DNA of 64,000 nt, taken from Durusdinium trenchii (taxonomy: Eukaryota; Sar; Dinophyceae; Suessiales; Symbiodiniaceae). The stretch's first letter is position 1. Each line of letters begins with the position of its first letter. Made by a program: the position numbers and the translations under genes. The notes below the pieces were generated by a model, which was given only the letters and a program-made list of their open reading frames with translations, was not told the origin of the DNA and made no database searches. The stretch is from NCBI GenBank assembly GCA_963970005.1, contig CAXAMN010028950.1:266738-330737 (forward strand), read 5' to 3'. This document shows positions 9,996 to 21,105 of the stretch, piece by piece.

Positions 9996-10124
9996 TTCCA
10001 CACGCCGGCGATCTCTAACTTGACTGTTCTTCCGCCCCCCGAGACCATCTCTGGCCAGGTGAGCAAAGAAGATGAGCAGCACACCGTGACGTGCCCTGGA
10101 GGCTGCGGACATGGCATCTGCAAG
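9996..10124 (+). CDS. Linker plus first half of EGF-like module E
   Basis: After cagtcacccag the phase-0 frame gives FHTPAISNLTVLPPPETISG, QVSKEDEQHTVT and then CPGGCGHGICK (10092-10124). NLT is a potential N-glycosylation site. The internal GTGAGC at 10059 looks like a donor but must be read through to reach the EGF half. The real donor is GC (TGCAAG|GCCGGT, phase 0). Confidence 0.75.
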
Positions 10125-10540
10125 GCCGGTCCTCGATCCCCGCGCTCCAGACGCGCGGACCGCCACGACCGTCGCGGGGAGACCGTCGCGAGAAACGGAT
10201 CCCTCCCAAGTGGATCCCGGGCGTTCGCAACGGGCCCGCCGGGCTCGATACGGCCTCGGCGTAAAACTGATAAGAGTCACTGGGTGTTGTCAGCATCCGA
10301 GGGGTACAGCATTTGTGGCGTACAGAGAGATGCGAGATGTGATGGTGAAGATCAGTGAAGAGTGAAAAAACAGTCCTTTATGATTCTACCCAGCAAGAAC
10401 ACCTCTCAACATGGGAGAGTATGCCTAGAAATTTGGCAAGACTCCTAAAACATCTTAAACTTAAACCGCAAGAAAGGGGCAAAACGCCTCAAACACCATA
10501 GAGACCTAAAAAAAAGACATATGTGTGGTCACTTTGCCAG
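10125..10540 (+). other. Intron splitting EGF module E (GC-AG)
   Basis: Begins GCCGGT and ends actttgccag. Its 5' end is GC-rich and open in the upstream frame, but splicing here fuses GHGICK to VGICDC and completes the six-cysteine EGF pattern. This is strong internal evidence for a GC donor. Confidence 0.65.
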
Positions 10541-10697
10541 GTGGGCATTTGCGACTGCGACGCTGGTTGGCAAGGCACGAGCTGCAGTATCAGTGATGAG
10601 GCAGCGCTCCAAGGTCTCGAGGAGCAGTGGCGGCCGAGGGTCGCGGCGGATGGGCGCTTTGAAACACTGGAAGTCTTAGGGACAGAAAACCAGCTAG
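10541..10697 (+). CDS. Second half of EGF-like module E plus linker
   Basis: Encodes VGICDCDAGWQGTSCS, completing module E with its last three cysteines. The linker is ISDEAALQGLEEQWRPRVAA and DGRFETLEVLGTENQL. The likely donor is CAGCTAG|GTCTTG in phase 1, which matches the exon at 11027. Confidence 0.75.
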
Positions 10698-11026
10698 GTC
10701 TTGACCAAATCAGCCAAGCTCGCCCCACAGGATGGGCGACCTTTGATTCTTGAACATCAGCTATAGTCTCAAGCGACAGAAACTGTTCGCCCATTAAGAT
10801 CAAGGCCCGTTCTTGGCAAGCTAGGCCGTTTTAAGAGTGTGCACCTAAATGCAGAAGTGACAACACATGCTTTTCTCTTCCAGTTTCGATGGTGCAGCTT
10901 CGGTTCCTGCACGGGATCATTCCACGTTCTTTGGTTGAACTTAACTTCGGATTTCAAAGGTATGGTGGTTCGTGGTCCATGTGTGGTCCATCTGCGTTAT
11001 TCGTTGCTTTTTTTTGTGTCACCCAG

Positions 11027-11169
11027 GGGTCGACTCTCCTGAGGAGCAAGCAGCTCTTTCCAGCGTGCCAGCTGCTGCCTCGTGGATTGGCACCGGTCAC
11101 GCGGACGAAGACGCTTGGCACCGAGATGTCGAAGGCAGGCGCTTCCGATTGACCCTTTTGGCGTGTGAG
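11027..11169 (+). CDS. Exon following EGF module E
   Basis: After ttgtgtcacccag the phase-1 frame reads VDSPEEQAALSSVPAAASWI, then GTGHADEDAWHRDVEGRRFR and LTLLACE. It ends at TGTGAG|GTGTTG. The phase agrees with the exon ending at 10697. Acidic and aromatic residues suggest a folded segment, but none was recognised. Confidence 0.6.
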
Positions 11170-12119
11170 GTGTTGATATATCCGTTATGAAATGGAGGTG
11201 GTGCACCCCCCTTGACAGAAATGGTTTAAGGGACTCCCCCTTGCAGGGAGGTCAGGTGTTGATTTGACAGAGGATTCTTGTGTTTTAAGAGTGCCCTGTG
11301 TCTTTTGGGCTCAATCGAGTGACGAGAATGTGGCACTCAATCAGATTTGAATATGAGTTTATATAATTAAAATTGGACTACAAATGAATCACAACTACTA
11401 AAAAATATATATAATTCTGGGGAAGTCTCGGGGAAGGGGGGTGTCCTGCCAAGAGTCTCTGAGAAGTGTTTTGATATTTTTGGTGTGATTGTTTTTTTTG
11501 GGGGGATCCCAAGGATTCTTTTTAGTTCTATTGTTTGTTTTTAGGTAATTGCCAAAACAATCTCAGTGCAATTCCATACAACTTAAGGCTAGTCTAGATA
11601 CAGATTTCCAAAATGCAGGCCCCATGGCATGCCCTTCTGAAACTGAAAAAAAAGGACTCTGGTGCGGTGCATGCTTGATGATATTTGATGATGCATGGAA
11701 AGGGGAAAGAGAGGCAGCCGAGGTACGACTTGCACTAGTCTAGATATTGTTGGGCAATATGCAAATAGCAAATAGTTTTCCTTGCTCAGTTAAGTTATAA
11801 CCGTATTTTTGTATTGCCCCTTGAGAAAGTAGGATCAAGTCTGCTCCTTTGATCGGTCAGGTCTGTTTCATTCGGTCCTCCGCGCCTGTTGTCGTTCGAA
11901 TCGTTCGGTCTGGGCAGCGGATCGAACGAGCGGGCCGTTTGTTATGGTTTGGTTGTGTAGTTGGGCAAGAGAGGATGAACGCAAACATCGTATCCGGCGA
12001 TATCCATTGTGTCGGCATGCACCAAATGGGTCTGCCATACCAAAGGGTCTGTCTTTTGTTCGAAAGGACTCCCAAATCCAGTGCTCACAGAAATACTGAG
12101 AACCTGAGAACCCCGGCAG
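11170..12119 (+). other. Intron-like sequence
   Basis: AT-rich patches and G runs (11420-11510). The frame at 11849 (IRSSAPVVVRIVRSGQRIER) is open but has no clear splice signals and is left unassigned. Confidence 0.35.
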
Positions 12120-12237
12120 GCAAACTCCAGAAGAGCGTAGCTATGCGAAGCTCTTTGAGCTAGTAAGTGGTGATGTGTTCTGCAGCTGGTGTGTAGAAGA
12201 ACATCCTCAGCCGCAGACCAGTGAGAGAATCATCCAG
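12120..12237 (+). CDS. Putative exon
   Basis: After accccggcag the frame reads QTPEERSYAKLFELVSGDVF, then CSWCVEEHPQPQTSERIIQ, with a CSWC pair. It ends at ATCCAG|GTCAAG. An internal CTA|GTAAGT donor-like site and a following ttctgcag could mark a 27-base alternative intron. The function is unknown. Confidence 0.45.
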
Positions 12238-12418
12238 GTCAAGGAGGCGAACATACCGAATCCCAATCTAAAACCTATGGGTGTTCAGAATCCCCAACCT
12301 AAAACTCATCCGATCACTTTCTCAATCTGGTAAAAACCATGGGGTTTTCCCAATGGGGTGGTTAACATCGTCCGATTCTGAACGATGTGTTCTTCGTGTT
12401 CCGCACCCACCACCTGAG

Positions 12419-12497
12419 GTCGGAACACGGGCCCTGCGAGCAGCGCCCAATCAGGCGGGATCTGACCGGTCTGCTTGGAGCTTCTGACCACTTGCAG
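12419..12497 (+). CDS. Putative exon
   Basis: Starts at ccacctgag|G and encodes SEHGPCEQRPIRRDLTGLLG, then ASDHLQ, with strong bias. It may extend upstream in frame (FFVFRTHHLR). The EHGPC motif could be the start of another Cys-rich module, but no second half was found nearby. Confidence 0.4.
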
Positions 12498-12856
12498 AGA
12501 GGGCCGTAGAATGCACAACGCAATGCCGGTTGGTTGGCTAGTTTGTTGCTTGGCCGGTGGATGCCACTGGGGGGCAATACAGATGTTTGATGATCCAAGT
12601 GATTCTTTGGCTTTGTCAACCGTTGGTTCACGCAACTTGCCAGACCCTCCACTGTTTGGCCAATTGCACTGCACTCAGTTTCTTAATGTCTGGATCCGAG
12701 CCCTCAGGCTGCCGGCCACTGACGTCATATTGTAGATCGGGCGTGACGCCTCGGGCGTGCCCCGCAAAGAGAGAACAACCGAACAACCGAACAGTCCAAA
12801 CATGTCACATGAAAGATGTAGGGTGAACCCACCATGCGTTCCAAAGAAGGTCGCAG

Positions 12857-12994
12857 GAATGTCTGCCCCAAAACGCCGCCGCTTCCTCCCTGCGTAGGTG
12901 ACGGTGCCCAAAACGCAGCTCTCAGCAATTCAGGCGCGTCGCTTCGAGCCGAGTGGACTATCGTCCCAGAACTTCCACTTTCTACATTGTACAG
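12857..12994 (+). CDS. Putative exon
   Basis: After gaaggtcgcag the frame NVCPKTPPLPPCVGDGAQNA, then ALSNSGASLRAEWTIVPELP, has strong third-position bias and a C-x8-C pair. It probably ends at TACAG|GCTGTA (GC donor, phase 2). It could be part of the same secreted protein. Confidence 0.45.
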
Positions 12995-13359
12995 GCTGTA
13001 GTGATAGTGCATGTTTTGGGGGTCCACCTGATTCATAGCCACTTGAATTGGTCCAATGACTACAACAAACAGAATCCACCTAATTACCATAGGGGGGGTA
13101 AAGGAGTCCGTCCTGAGTACAGCCATGTACAGCCAACGTGATGTTCATCAGTTCTTTTGGTTGACCCTGGTGGCAAGTTCAAGGTGATGATATAGGGATG
13201 GTTCAGCATGCAGATGCTGCCTGCACGGTCGTTTCTTCACTCGTCCACTAAATGATCGCGATAGTCGAAACGAGTTGATTGAAGGCTCCTGGTTTGAACT
13301 TCGATTGGCTGGGTGGTCCGTGGGATTTTCCCTACTCAACACCGTCTATCTGCACGCAG

Positions 13360-13454
13360 GGTCAGACGGAGCAGGGTCAGCGGGCGAGCAGCTCCTTCGG
13401 GGTGCAGGCGGCCAGAGACTCAGACGACGTGGGATGTGACCAGCTTAAGTACAG
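13360..13454 (+). CDS. Exon in a phase-consistent trio (1 of 3)
   Basis: After tctgcacgcag the frame GQTEQGQRASSSFGVQAARD, then SDDVGCDQLKY, is open and biased. It ends at TACAG|GTGACG in phase 2. The next two exons continue in matching phase. The sequence is rich in Gln, Ser and Asp. No family was recognised. Confidence 0.55.
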
Positions 13455-13827
13455 GTGACGTACGGGTGACCAGCACCCGGATCTACCCAGACCAGTGACT
13501 TACATAATTCGGTCATATTAGGTCCATGAATGAGGGGTCCGTGTATGTAAGTATTCCATATATAAATGGTCTACCATGGATGGTCTGTCATAGTTAAATC
13601 AAGCATATCATAGCATTTCTACAGAACTGGCTTCCGGGACTCCGGGACTCAGCAAACTGGATGGTCTACTTCTTGGATTCGTTTTCCCAGATTGACCTGG
13701 CACGATGCCGGCCTTGTGGCAGATGATGGAACCATTCGAAGAAGCGCATGAAGCTTCCTGGGTCTCCCCCCATCACTATCAGGGCTTTCTCGGCGACTTC
13801 TCAACTCGGCCACTACTTACTAAGTAG

Positions 13828-13953
13828 TTGCCCACTTCGCTGGAACCCCACAAGCCCACCGCTACTACTTCAGCCCGTCGGATCGACCGATCTGGTCCTG
13901 CAAGCGGCGCCCTTTCAAGCCGAGTGTACTTTCGACTCGGCGCCGCCTCCAAG
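13828..13953 (+). CDS. Exon in a phase-consistent trio (2 of 3)
   Basis: After ctaagtag the frame CPLRWNPTSPPLLLQPVGST, then DLVLQAAPFQAECTFDSAPP, is open. It ends at CCAAG|GATCAT, a GA donor in phase 2. Both junction phases agree with the neighbours at 13360 and 14102. Confidence 0.5.
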
Positions 13954-14101
13954 GATCATCAGTGTTTTAAAATTGAAAAGCAAACCATGCCATCCATGTC
14001 CATGTATTCAAAAATATCATGTGTTTTTTCTTTCAATGGGCCTCTTAAGGCTGATTGAACAGATACACCGAAACATACCGAAACCCTTCACCTCCCTACA
14101 G

Positions 14102-14222
14102 CGACGACTGGTCGTGGGCCCTCGGCCCCGCCATGCCCCGACCTCGCGGAACCGCTCCCACCGCTGCGGAATCGGCGTCTGAGGCCAGTGCGCTGAACCG
14201 CTGGCTGAAGAGTGCCAAGAAG
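14102..14222 (+). CDS. Exon in a phase-consistent trio (3 of 3)
   Basis: After cctccctacag the frame DDWSWALGPAMPRPRGTAPT, then AAESASEASALNRWLKSAKK, has very strong bias. It ends at a consensus donor AAG|GTGAGC in phase 0. The Ala/Ser/Lys helix at the end resembles linkers elsewhere in the gene. Confidence 0.6.
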
Positions 14223-14465
14223 GTGAGCAGCGAACGCCCCGTCCGGGCACCCGAGCGCTAGCCGCGCGATGCCGCATCGCGGCGCGGTCTGCGAAAGCGG
14301 AGAGGAGAGGCGATGCATTTCTGGTGCATAGAGGAGGGGGCTTCAGAGTGAGATGAAGGAAGATAAGGAAGGGTTTGACCAACTATTCACTGTAACTATC
14401 ACATATAGTAGGTTTAATAGTATATAGGTATTTGCTGTTTCAACATGCAATGTGTTCGAATGGAG

Positions 14466-14817
14466 TCGGACCGACTCCGACGCCAAGGAGGTCGGTCTTC
14501 ACGTCGATGCACCGAACGGGTCGAAAGGGTCGGTCGAAACGATCAACCAGGCGAAAGGGAATTCGTTCCTGACCATTTTGGCCATTGTTTTTTTCGGGGC
14601 GGCCTTGAAAGGGTTTCCCCCCAAAAAAAGAAGCACCGGAGCCGAGCCCCTGGTTTGTTTGTGCTTTGTGCTGTTTCGCTGTGGGTGGGAAAGGCCGGCG
14701 GAGTCCTTCGGTTTTCTCCGATCGAGTCGACCAGGTCGATCAGTTGGCATCCTTGCTGTCCTCGGCGGTGGCACCACCCACGGACTGACCGGACTGACGC
14801 AGCGGAGGGCGGAGTGA
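14466..14817 (+). CDS. Long open frame with hydrophobic segment
   Basis: The frame reads DAKEVGLHVDAPNGSKGSVE, TINQAKG and NSFLTILAIVFFGAALKGF, a plausible membrane helix, and stays open to TGA at 14815. Third-position GC is high at both ends and weaker in the middle, so two exons may be present. An alternative 3' island from 14744 (LASLLSSAVAPPTD) is in another frame. No family was recognised. Confidence 0.4.
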
Positions 14818-15339
14818 AAAAGTGCGGAAGCCGCTGGGAGCGCCGTGAGTTGGAACCCACATGGTTCGGCGGGCTAAGCCGTCCCTTTTTGTTGGTAGAT
14901 GTTGTTTCGGTGTTGAGGGGTTCACCGGCAGAACAACGTTTGCATAGCTAGCGTGCGCAGAAGTACAAAAATACTATTATAAGCAGCAATGGGCTGGCGC
15001 TTGCTTTTCTTGACTAAGCAGAATGACTTTATGCGAATTCAACGGGATAGTTAACTCCTTTGCAACTGTCTTGCTGGGACTCAGACTTCAATGCCAGCTC
15101 GATTCGATGGATGTGCGCCGATGTTGCTCTTTGGCCAGCACATAAGCACTGTCAAACAACCGCTCCCATGCAGACTCCTTGAAATAGATGACTAGACAAA
15201 TATACGGAACGGTGATTCACATCGGACATGGCTTACTGAGTAGCATCGGTTTTTGATGGAACTGGGCCGGTTTGGAGGAAAGCTCCTGGTTCTTTGAACA
15301 CCATAGACCCCTGTCCGGAACCTACGCCCCGCTTGTCAG
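14818..15339 (+). other. Intron-like sequence
   Basis: No exon is supported beyond weak frames at 14820-14950. Confidence 0.3.
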
Positions 15340-15440
15340 GCAATGCCCGCCTTTGCTCTGTTGGAGCGGATTTCCTGTGCCGTTTGCACGGAGGCGGGCA
15401 GCCACGACAAACAAGGAAACGGTAACAAGGAACTCCGAGT
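15340..15440 (+). CDS. Putative exon, frame undecided
   Basis: After cccgcttgtcag two frames are open with good bias: GNARLCSVGADFLCRLHGGG and MPAFALLERISCAVCTEAGS. Both contain paired cysteines. I cannot choose without transcript data. Confidence 0.35.
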
Positions 15441-15834
15441 ACAGTCACCTCCAAAGAAATGTCCAGACTATCCAAATCCGGACTGGAATAAAGACAAGCA
15501 TATTCATTTAATTCCTATTTCCTCATGTCCAATGTAACTGTTCCATATGCGGATGTTCCTGGGAACCGTGTAACAAACGCAAGCTCACACCCCGAAACTG
15601 GCACCGAATCCATGCCGCTGCCCAAGAAAAGGCCAGTCTGACCGTTACATGGAGCTGTTCTTTGGAAGGATGTGTGAGAGAAGAAGCATTCACAGTTGTA
15701 GCTTCGATCACAGAAATCCATGGGAATCCTGGTTTGCCGGTCCCAGGACCAAGGTCTAGAGATCCAATGACGTATTGTTCCGTTGTGAGGTCCTTGACAG
15801 GTCCTTGACCTGGGTATTGCCATGTGGTTTCCAG

Positions 15835-15896
15835 GTGGGCCGTGACTTGGGGATCGACTTGGCGCAGATGCCATGCGAGACCTCCTCCACCATGAG
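15835..15896 (+). CDS. Putative exon
   Basis: After gtggtttccag the frame VGRDLGIDLAQMPCETSSTM is open and ends at ATGAG|GTGCCG. The boundary signals are clean, but the exon is short and unassigned. Confidence 0.45.
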
Positions 15897-16536
15897 GTGC
15901 CGTCGACCGAAAAATGACGAGCTAAGCCTAGATGTCAAAGAAGCATGATGGATGAACACCTACTACTAAATATATATATATACTAAATACAACTGTTCTT
16001 TTCTTTACGTTTCGTAGTCAGTTGCATTATAGAATTTCTACAACTGTTGAATGATCACGAATCAGGTCTCTATGGATTGAAGCGACAGAAGGGGTATAAG
16101 CTGAAGGGTAGCAGTAGCACTCTGGAATCAGTACGCATCAACATCGGCTTAGAGCCCAGATTTTGAATCACTGGAATTGGGTTGTTTCAGGCGTGTTTGA
16201 ACGACACTGGTATCTATGATCCATTAATATAAGTCCCAACAGAGACCTCCTAAACTTAGACTTTTACACCTGGACCTGCTCTTCCGTGACTGTGCTTTTC
16301 CTGTTGTGTGGCGGCACTCCCGAAAACACTGGGCCTGCTGGAGATTGTGTGAAGAACTGAACCTGGCTGGGATTGGACTTCATATTTTCCGCAGCTCTTC
16401 TCTAAATTTAGATTTTTGATAAATACACCTCCCATTTGGATTGTAAAATCTATTCATCGGATTTACTGTACGGGACTTGTTAATCAAGAGTTTATATATA
16501 TAAGTCGCGTTTTGGATCATTCGTCAACTGGGGCAG
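15897..16536 (+). other. AT-rich intron-like sequence
   Basis: Contains an AT dinucleotide run near 15968-15981. No coding island. Confidence 0.35.
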
Positions 16537-16615
16537 CTCCATGCAGTGCTGAAGAGCACAGCAGGAAAAGCAATCTCCCGTGGACGACCATGGATCAGCT
16601 CAAATCCAACAACAG
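16537..16615 (+). CDS. Putative exon
   Basis: After caactggggcag the frame APCSAEEHSRKSNLPWTTMD, then QLKSNN, is biased and ends at AACAG|GTGGAG. The frame stays open downstream (NCQTCEPRKHRRHNRK), so the donor could be missed. Unknown function. Confidence 0.4.
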
Positions 16616-16880
16616 GTGGAGTTCGGTGAACTGTCAAACGTGTGAACCAAGAAAACATCGGAGACACAACAGAAAGCAAGACGAGACTGCAACTACCTTG
16701 GAGACACCTGGTGTTTCCTTGCTTTTTAAATGCAAATGCGAAGGCGCTCCCAGGAAGTCCAATGATAGGCCGAACTTGAAGCCAGCAACTTGAATTAGTG
16801 GTTTTTTCCAAGCTGCTTTATTGGTGGGTGGTGTTTTTCTCCGTTCTCCCCCGTGCCGGCAACCGCCCCCGGGAGAACAG

Positions 16881-17068
16881 GGCACGGCCCTCGGTGCTCG
16901 GCCTTCTTCTCACCGGCGGAGAGAGGTGTATCCACTACGATCGGCCCTTGGAGAGTCGGGGAGATGGAGATCTCCAGGCGTCGCAGTCGACGGCTCGATC
17001 GACGGTCTAGCGACCCTTCCCGACACCCGTTGGCTAGACCGGATGGCGACTGGATCGTTCATGTGCCG
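16881..17068 (+). CDS. GC-rich coding island, two overlapping frames
   Basis: From gggagaacag the frame ARPSVLGLLLTGGERCIHYD is strongly biased. From gatctccag at 16977 another frame takes over (VAVDGSIDGLATLPDTRWLD). Two neighbouring exons, or a small unrecognised intron between them, would explain this. No family was recognised. Confidence 0.35.
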
Positions 17069-17429
17069 GCTTGGATTCTCTGTTTTGTTCTTCTGGGATG
17101 AACGCACCAATGTTTTCTAGAGCCTTGTACTGTGATGTACTGGGAACGCTTTGTTACGTTTAGATTGGCAACCCGATTGCCAAATCAGATCTTCTGACAG
17201 ACCACGGAACATTCCATCACTTTTGATGTTTCTTCCATCAAGCGACTTTTGGGGTTGCAGAAGCAAACTGGCAATCTACACAAGATCTTGCTCGATGAAT
17301 GGGATCCGAAACGAGTCGACTCGTCGACCAAATTCAGGTTGGGAGGAGATTCTGATTTGGCCTAAGGGGTTTTGATTTGGCCTAAGCAATCGAGCGGTCG
17401 AGAAGGGTGGGCTTGAGACCCGTTGACAG

Positions 17430-17524
17430 TTGCGGATGTGAGGCACCAGCGAGGGCACCAGCCATTGGCACGCATGCCACTGGGCGGAAGATGCGGGGAT
17501 ACATTTGACGCGAGCAAATCGTCA
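17430..17524 (+). CDS. Putative exon
   Basis: After acccgttgacag the frame ADVRHQRGHQPLARMPLGGR, then CGDTFDASKSS, is biased up to TGA at 17525. A weaker frame begins CGCEAPARAPAI. No domain was recognised. The next 700 bases hold no supported exon. Confidence 0.35.
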
Positions 17525-18208
17525 TGAAGCCTCAAGTTGCCACATCTTTGATGTCCAACTGCCGGTTGTGAGGGTCAAAACCCTAGGCCCCAGCTATGAG
17601 GGTCCAATGAGCCTCTGGGTGAAGCCTGTTTTCAGCAATGGGAAGGCCTTTTTTGCCTATGTCTATTGGACTCTAGTTTGCATCTCCCCTGATGAAATCT
17701 TTGGAGCTCATCGGGACTCAGGTGATTTCTTTGGCGATCGTGAACATGGCCAAAGCCAAAAAAGAACCAGATAGATCCGAAATCCGAGCAATATGACCTC
17801 CTGAAGATCTCGTAATCAAAACCAAGCAGATTTGACCGCTTTGTGACGAACATCGTTTTTTCACTGAAGAATGATCACTTAGGTTTTTGTCGAAGGGTCC
17901 TCTATTTTGTACCACCAACCGCCCAAAATATTATGTTGTCCTATCAACACGCAGGTCGAATGGGTTCTCAATCCTGGTGCCTGCAACACCTACCAAATCG
18001 TCATGTTATAGCATCAAACATCTAGATGGGCTGGTGAATTATGACACAAACGTGGCGCCAAACATTTGAGCATGTGCCTTTTGTGTATCATTTGTATTGC
18101 TTTGTCGGTTGTCGTTTCAGGTGGTTCACAGAACGGCAACCGTGTTTCTAGTCGTTGGCCTTCGACTCATCCAAAGACAAAGGCCGCGGTTGCAGTTTCA
18201 TGATTTTC

Positions 18209-18570
18209 AGATATCAGATGGTCAGACCCTGACGAACTCCCGCGACTGAAACAGTACCCTCGGACTGAAGAGTACTCTCGGGTCACCAGCGATAGACCTC
18301 CAGCCTCCGCAAAGCTCGTCACCGTCACGTCGCTTCTGTTTCGCTTCGGAGTGCCATCGCCGGTTCGGACGCCTTCGAACGCGTCCCAGGACGTCGCCGA
18401 ACGGTTGATGCCGTCAGGTGCGCTTGGTGGGGCTCCAAGGCGCCGAGGCCTCGCTGAACGGTCTCAAGGCGCAGCAGAGGACGGAGGGAGTGGCGGGGCG
18501 ACGGAGCGAGCCACGAACGCGGGCTGTGGCTGGGCTTCAATATGCGGGTTTCAGAGGTGTTCGTCGATGT
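18209..18570 (+). CDS. Large GC-rich coding island, frame switch at 18417
   Basis: The 5' part reads PDELPRLKQYPRTEEYSRVT, then SDRPPASAKLVTVTS. After gccgtcag|GTG at 18418 another frame is best (VRLVGLQGAEASLNGLKAQQ, then RTEGVAGRRSE). An antisense ORF (18325-18597) is also open. Probably two close exons. The intron would have to be very short, so exact joins are uncertain. Confidence 0.4.
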
Positions 18571-18825
18571 GATCCGAAATCCGTTTTGGATTCTCATTTG
18601 GTAGGACTTATAGTATTTATGAGTCTATAGCTGTTTGAAGGCCTTTTTGGGGCCAGATTCCCATCTCACTTTCTATGTCTTATAGACAAGAAGCAGCATA
18701 CTTCTGCCACACTATAGACCAGATGGATGCAGATGGGACTTGTGTCTCAATAATTAAACACGAAAAATCGCCGGGGACTCTCCCAAAAACCCATGACACC
18801 GCGACACTGAAACCCGGACGCTCAG

Positions 18826-18990
18826 GGCTGCGTCACCGACGCGGACGCGGACACGGCCGTGGTGTCCTTGAGCGGTGCCCCTGAGGTGTGGTACCGACAG
18901 CCGCGGGACACGTCGAGGGGACGGACGGTAGGAGGAGCCAGGTGGCCAGGTGACAGACGTCCGAGACTCACGGAGTCCTCCTTTCGCGTT
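18826..18990 (+). CDS. Putative exon, Asp/Ala then Arg-rich
   Basis: After ggacgctcag the frame GCVTDADADTAVVSLSGAPE, then VWYRQPRDTSRGRTVGG, has strong bias and stays open to 19104. The donor was not identified. The DADADTAVVSL start resembles an extracellular beta-sandwich segment but is not assignable. Confidence 0.4.
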
Positions 18991-19612
18991 CCAGACCGAA
19001 GAGGTGACTCACTCAAAAGGGATCCATTGAGGGCAGCTATTGATGAATCAAGAGTCTATATCAGTTCACACAGTTCACAGATGAACTTAACTTTCAGCGC
19101 CTAATTGAAAGACACGTGCTTTAGTGTTTATGAAACTACGTGTTTGATGGTTCTGAAAGCCACTGGTAGGGAGAACCCGGAACCTTTGCCCATAAGTCTC
19201 CGTGTCATCCTGTGTGGTGCTTCTTGAACCATGCCTTGGACACGACATGGCACAGCTGCAGAACTTGAGTTGTTGTGTCAGGTGGTGTTCTCACCTGCAC
19301 ATGTATCCTCTCTGCACAGAAGGCGCACAGCAGCACAAACAGCAGCATCAGAAAGCAACGATTATGTCTATTGAAACTTCCGCCCATCGGCCGTGATGGG
19401 ATCTGTTGTAGGTCACGCATGTTCGGTAGTTACATATTGGTTACCAGGTCCTCGATCTACTAGCAACTTCCCAATCCAAACAAACACAGTTGCACGATAC
19501 TACAATGCATACCTCCATATACCTCCGAATTCCCTCATACGGAAGATTACGGAGGGTTCTATAAATGGCACTCGCTCGATGTTTCATGATCACGACATCA
19601 CATCTTGGCCAG

Positions 19613-19695
19613 CCAACTCTTACGCTGCTTCGACCGGAGGCGGTCTTGCACCAGCGAGCATCGGAGACGGTCACCGTGCAGCTGGCGCGCCGCTG
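19613..19695 (+). CDS. Putative exon
   Basis: After catcttggccag the frame PTLTLLRPEAVLHQRASETV, then TVQLARR, is highly biased and ends at CGCTG|GTAACG in phase 2. A second frame (NSYAASTGGGLAPASIG) is possible. Confidence 0.4.
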
Positions 19696-20240
19696 GTAAC
19701 GACGGTTTGCACAGAGGGTTGGGAGTAGGGCTGGGGCTGAGACCATCAGAGGGCCATAGAATGCCATATCATGCACATATATACAATGTGTTGCACATAT
19801 ATTTGATTAATATATGCAGTACCCATGCAAGAGATGCCCTGGGTGACCGCTGGCCACCTTGGCCGGATGAATGGTGCTTTGGGATGATCGTTTCTTCCAC
19901 GTCACTGATGCCCGTTCGGTCGATGTATTGTGAAGCACGGAGCATGTTCATCGTGGTGTGTTCGTTTTGTTCATTCGGGTATTCCCAAACAACATCATCC
20001 GATACCCCAAGGATCCGTATGACCATCCACGTGTGATTCACATCTCGCTTTTCAGATGGGATATCGTTGGGTAGAGGCGCCTAATTCAGCTACAACCTGA
20101 ACTTTGCCAGTAGGGAGCCCAACCACATCACCGGAATATCAACAGAGAATCCCGCCTTCAATACGTGGTCAAACGCCCCAAATCGGCCGGATCTCCCGAC
20201 CGGCTTGACCGGTGGCTTGACCGGTGGACAGCTGCGGTAG

Positions 20241-20358
20241 GGCCATCTGCGAGTTCTTTGGTCCCAGGCTCCTGGCATGTCCGGAGGCTCAGCCGTTCGC
20301 CTCCGCGGGTTGGATCGACGAAAACGAAACGCACGACTCGGCAGATGACCATGCATAG
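20241..20358 (+). CDS. Putative exon, possible C-terminal
   Basis: After gctgcggtag the frame AICEFFGPRLLACPEAQPFA, then SAGWIDENETHDSADDHA, is well biased and closed by TAG at 20356. The acidic tail suits a protein terminus or an exon whose donor lies just upstream. A short tandem, gcttgaccggtg twice, lies before it at 20203-20226. Confidence 0.45.
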
Positions 20359-20613
20359 TCCAAGTAGAGATGTGTCTTGCATCTTTTAGTCACCAGTACT
20401 CAGTATACAAACACACTATATGTTTTTGGAGTGCAAGGTGCAAGGAAATGTTCCCTTGCAACTGGCTGTGAATGGACTTGTAAAGCTTTGGCTTGTTAAG
20501 CTTGTCCTTGGTGCCAGCGGCATGCCAACATTCCACGAACAGTTTGCTGACCTAATCAAAACAGTCTATCACCACCACTGCCACAAGCCCCTACTTTGGG
20601 GATCCGAACATCT

Positions 20614-21105
20614 TCAGTTTAATTCGCCGCAGCTCTTGGTACCACTGCAGTGGACCAGTCGAACGACTGCCGGTTGCAGCTCGGATGAGCTGCGTGGGAT
20701 GCCGCGGTGCGACGTGAACACACTCTGCGGTGCGATGAAGGCGATGAAGGCCTTGTTGTCATCCTCAATAGGCCGTCCGAGTGACCAGAAAATCTGTGAT
20801 GCCCTACCTGAAGTTGCGGCTAGAGCTTCAAAGTATACAGACCGTTGTGCTAGAAGCTCAGAGAGTTTGGCATCGAGGCAGACATGCCCGAGAAGACCCC
20901 ATCTCACCACAGATGTGGCCAAAGCACCAACAATTTGAGAAAGGACATGATTGAACACTCCAATGGCAAGCTTGGTGATGGCAAGCAGCGTGTGAGGCTG
21001 TAGAGTGGACGTTTCTGCAAGGATCTGCAAGGTTTTCTTGACAAGCTCGATGATCGGACCAAGGCAGTACGATATCACCCAACATTCATGCACAACGAAC
21101 AACAT
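20614..21105 (-). CDS. Unassigned minus-strand ORF (163 codons)
   Basis: The frame includes ELVKKTLQILAETSTLQPHT and LDAKLSELLAQRSVYFEALA, which look like amphipathic helices. It is unlike the rest of the window in being on the minus strand and continuous. The length is near what chance allows, so it may be spurious or a relic of a mobile element. Confidence 0.2.
   Translation of the reverse strand: MLFVVHECWVISYCLGPIIELVKKTLQILAETSTLQPHTLLAITKLAIGVFNHVLSQIVGALATSVVRWGLLGHVCLDAKLSELLAQRSVYFEALAATSGRASQIFWSLGRPIEDDNKAFIAFIAPQSVFTSHRGIPRSSSELQPAVVRLVHCSGTKSCGELN

Noticed and set aside
10059-10064. GTGAGC as a splice donor
   Set aside because: Using it would remove the first half of EGF module E. 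The frame must continue to 10124.
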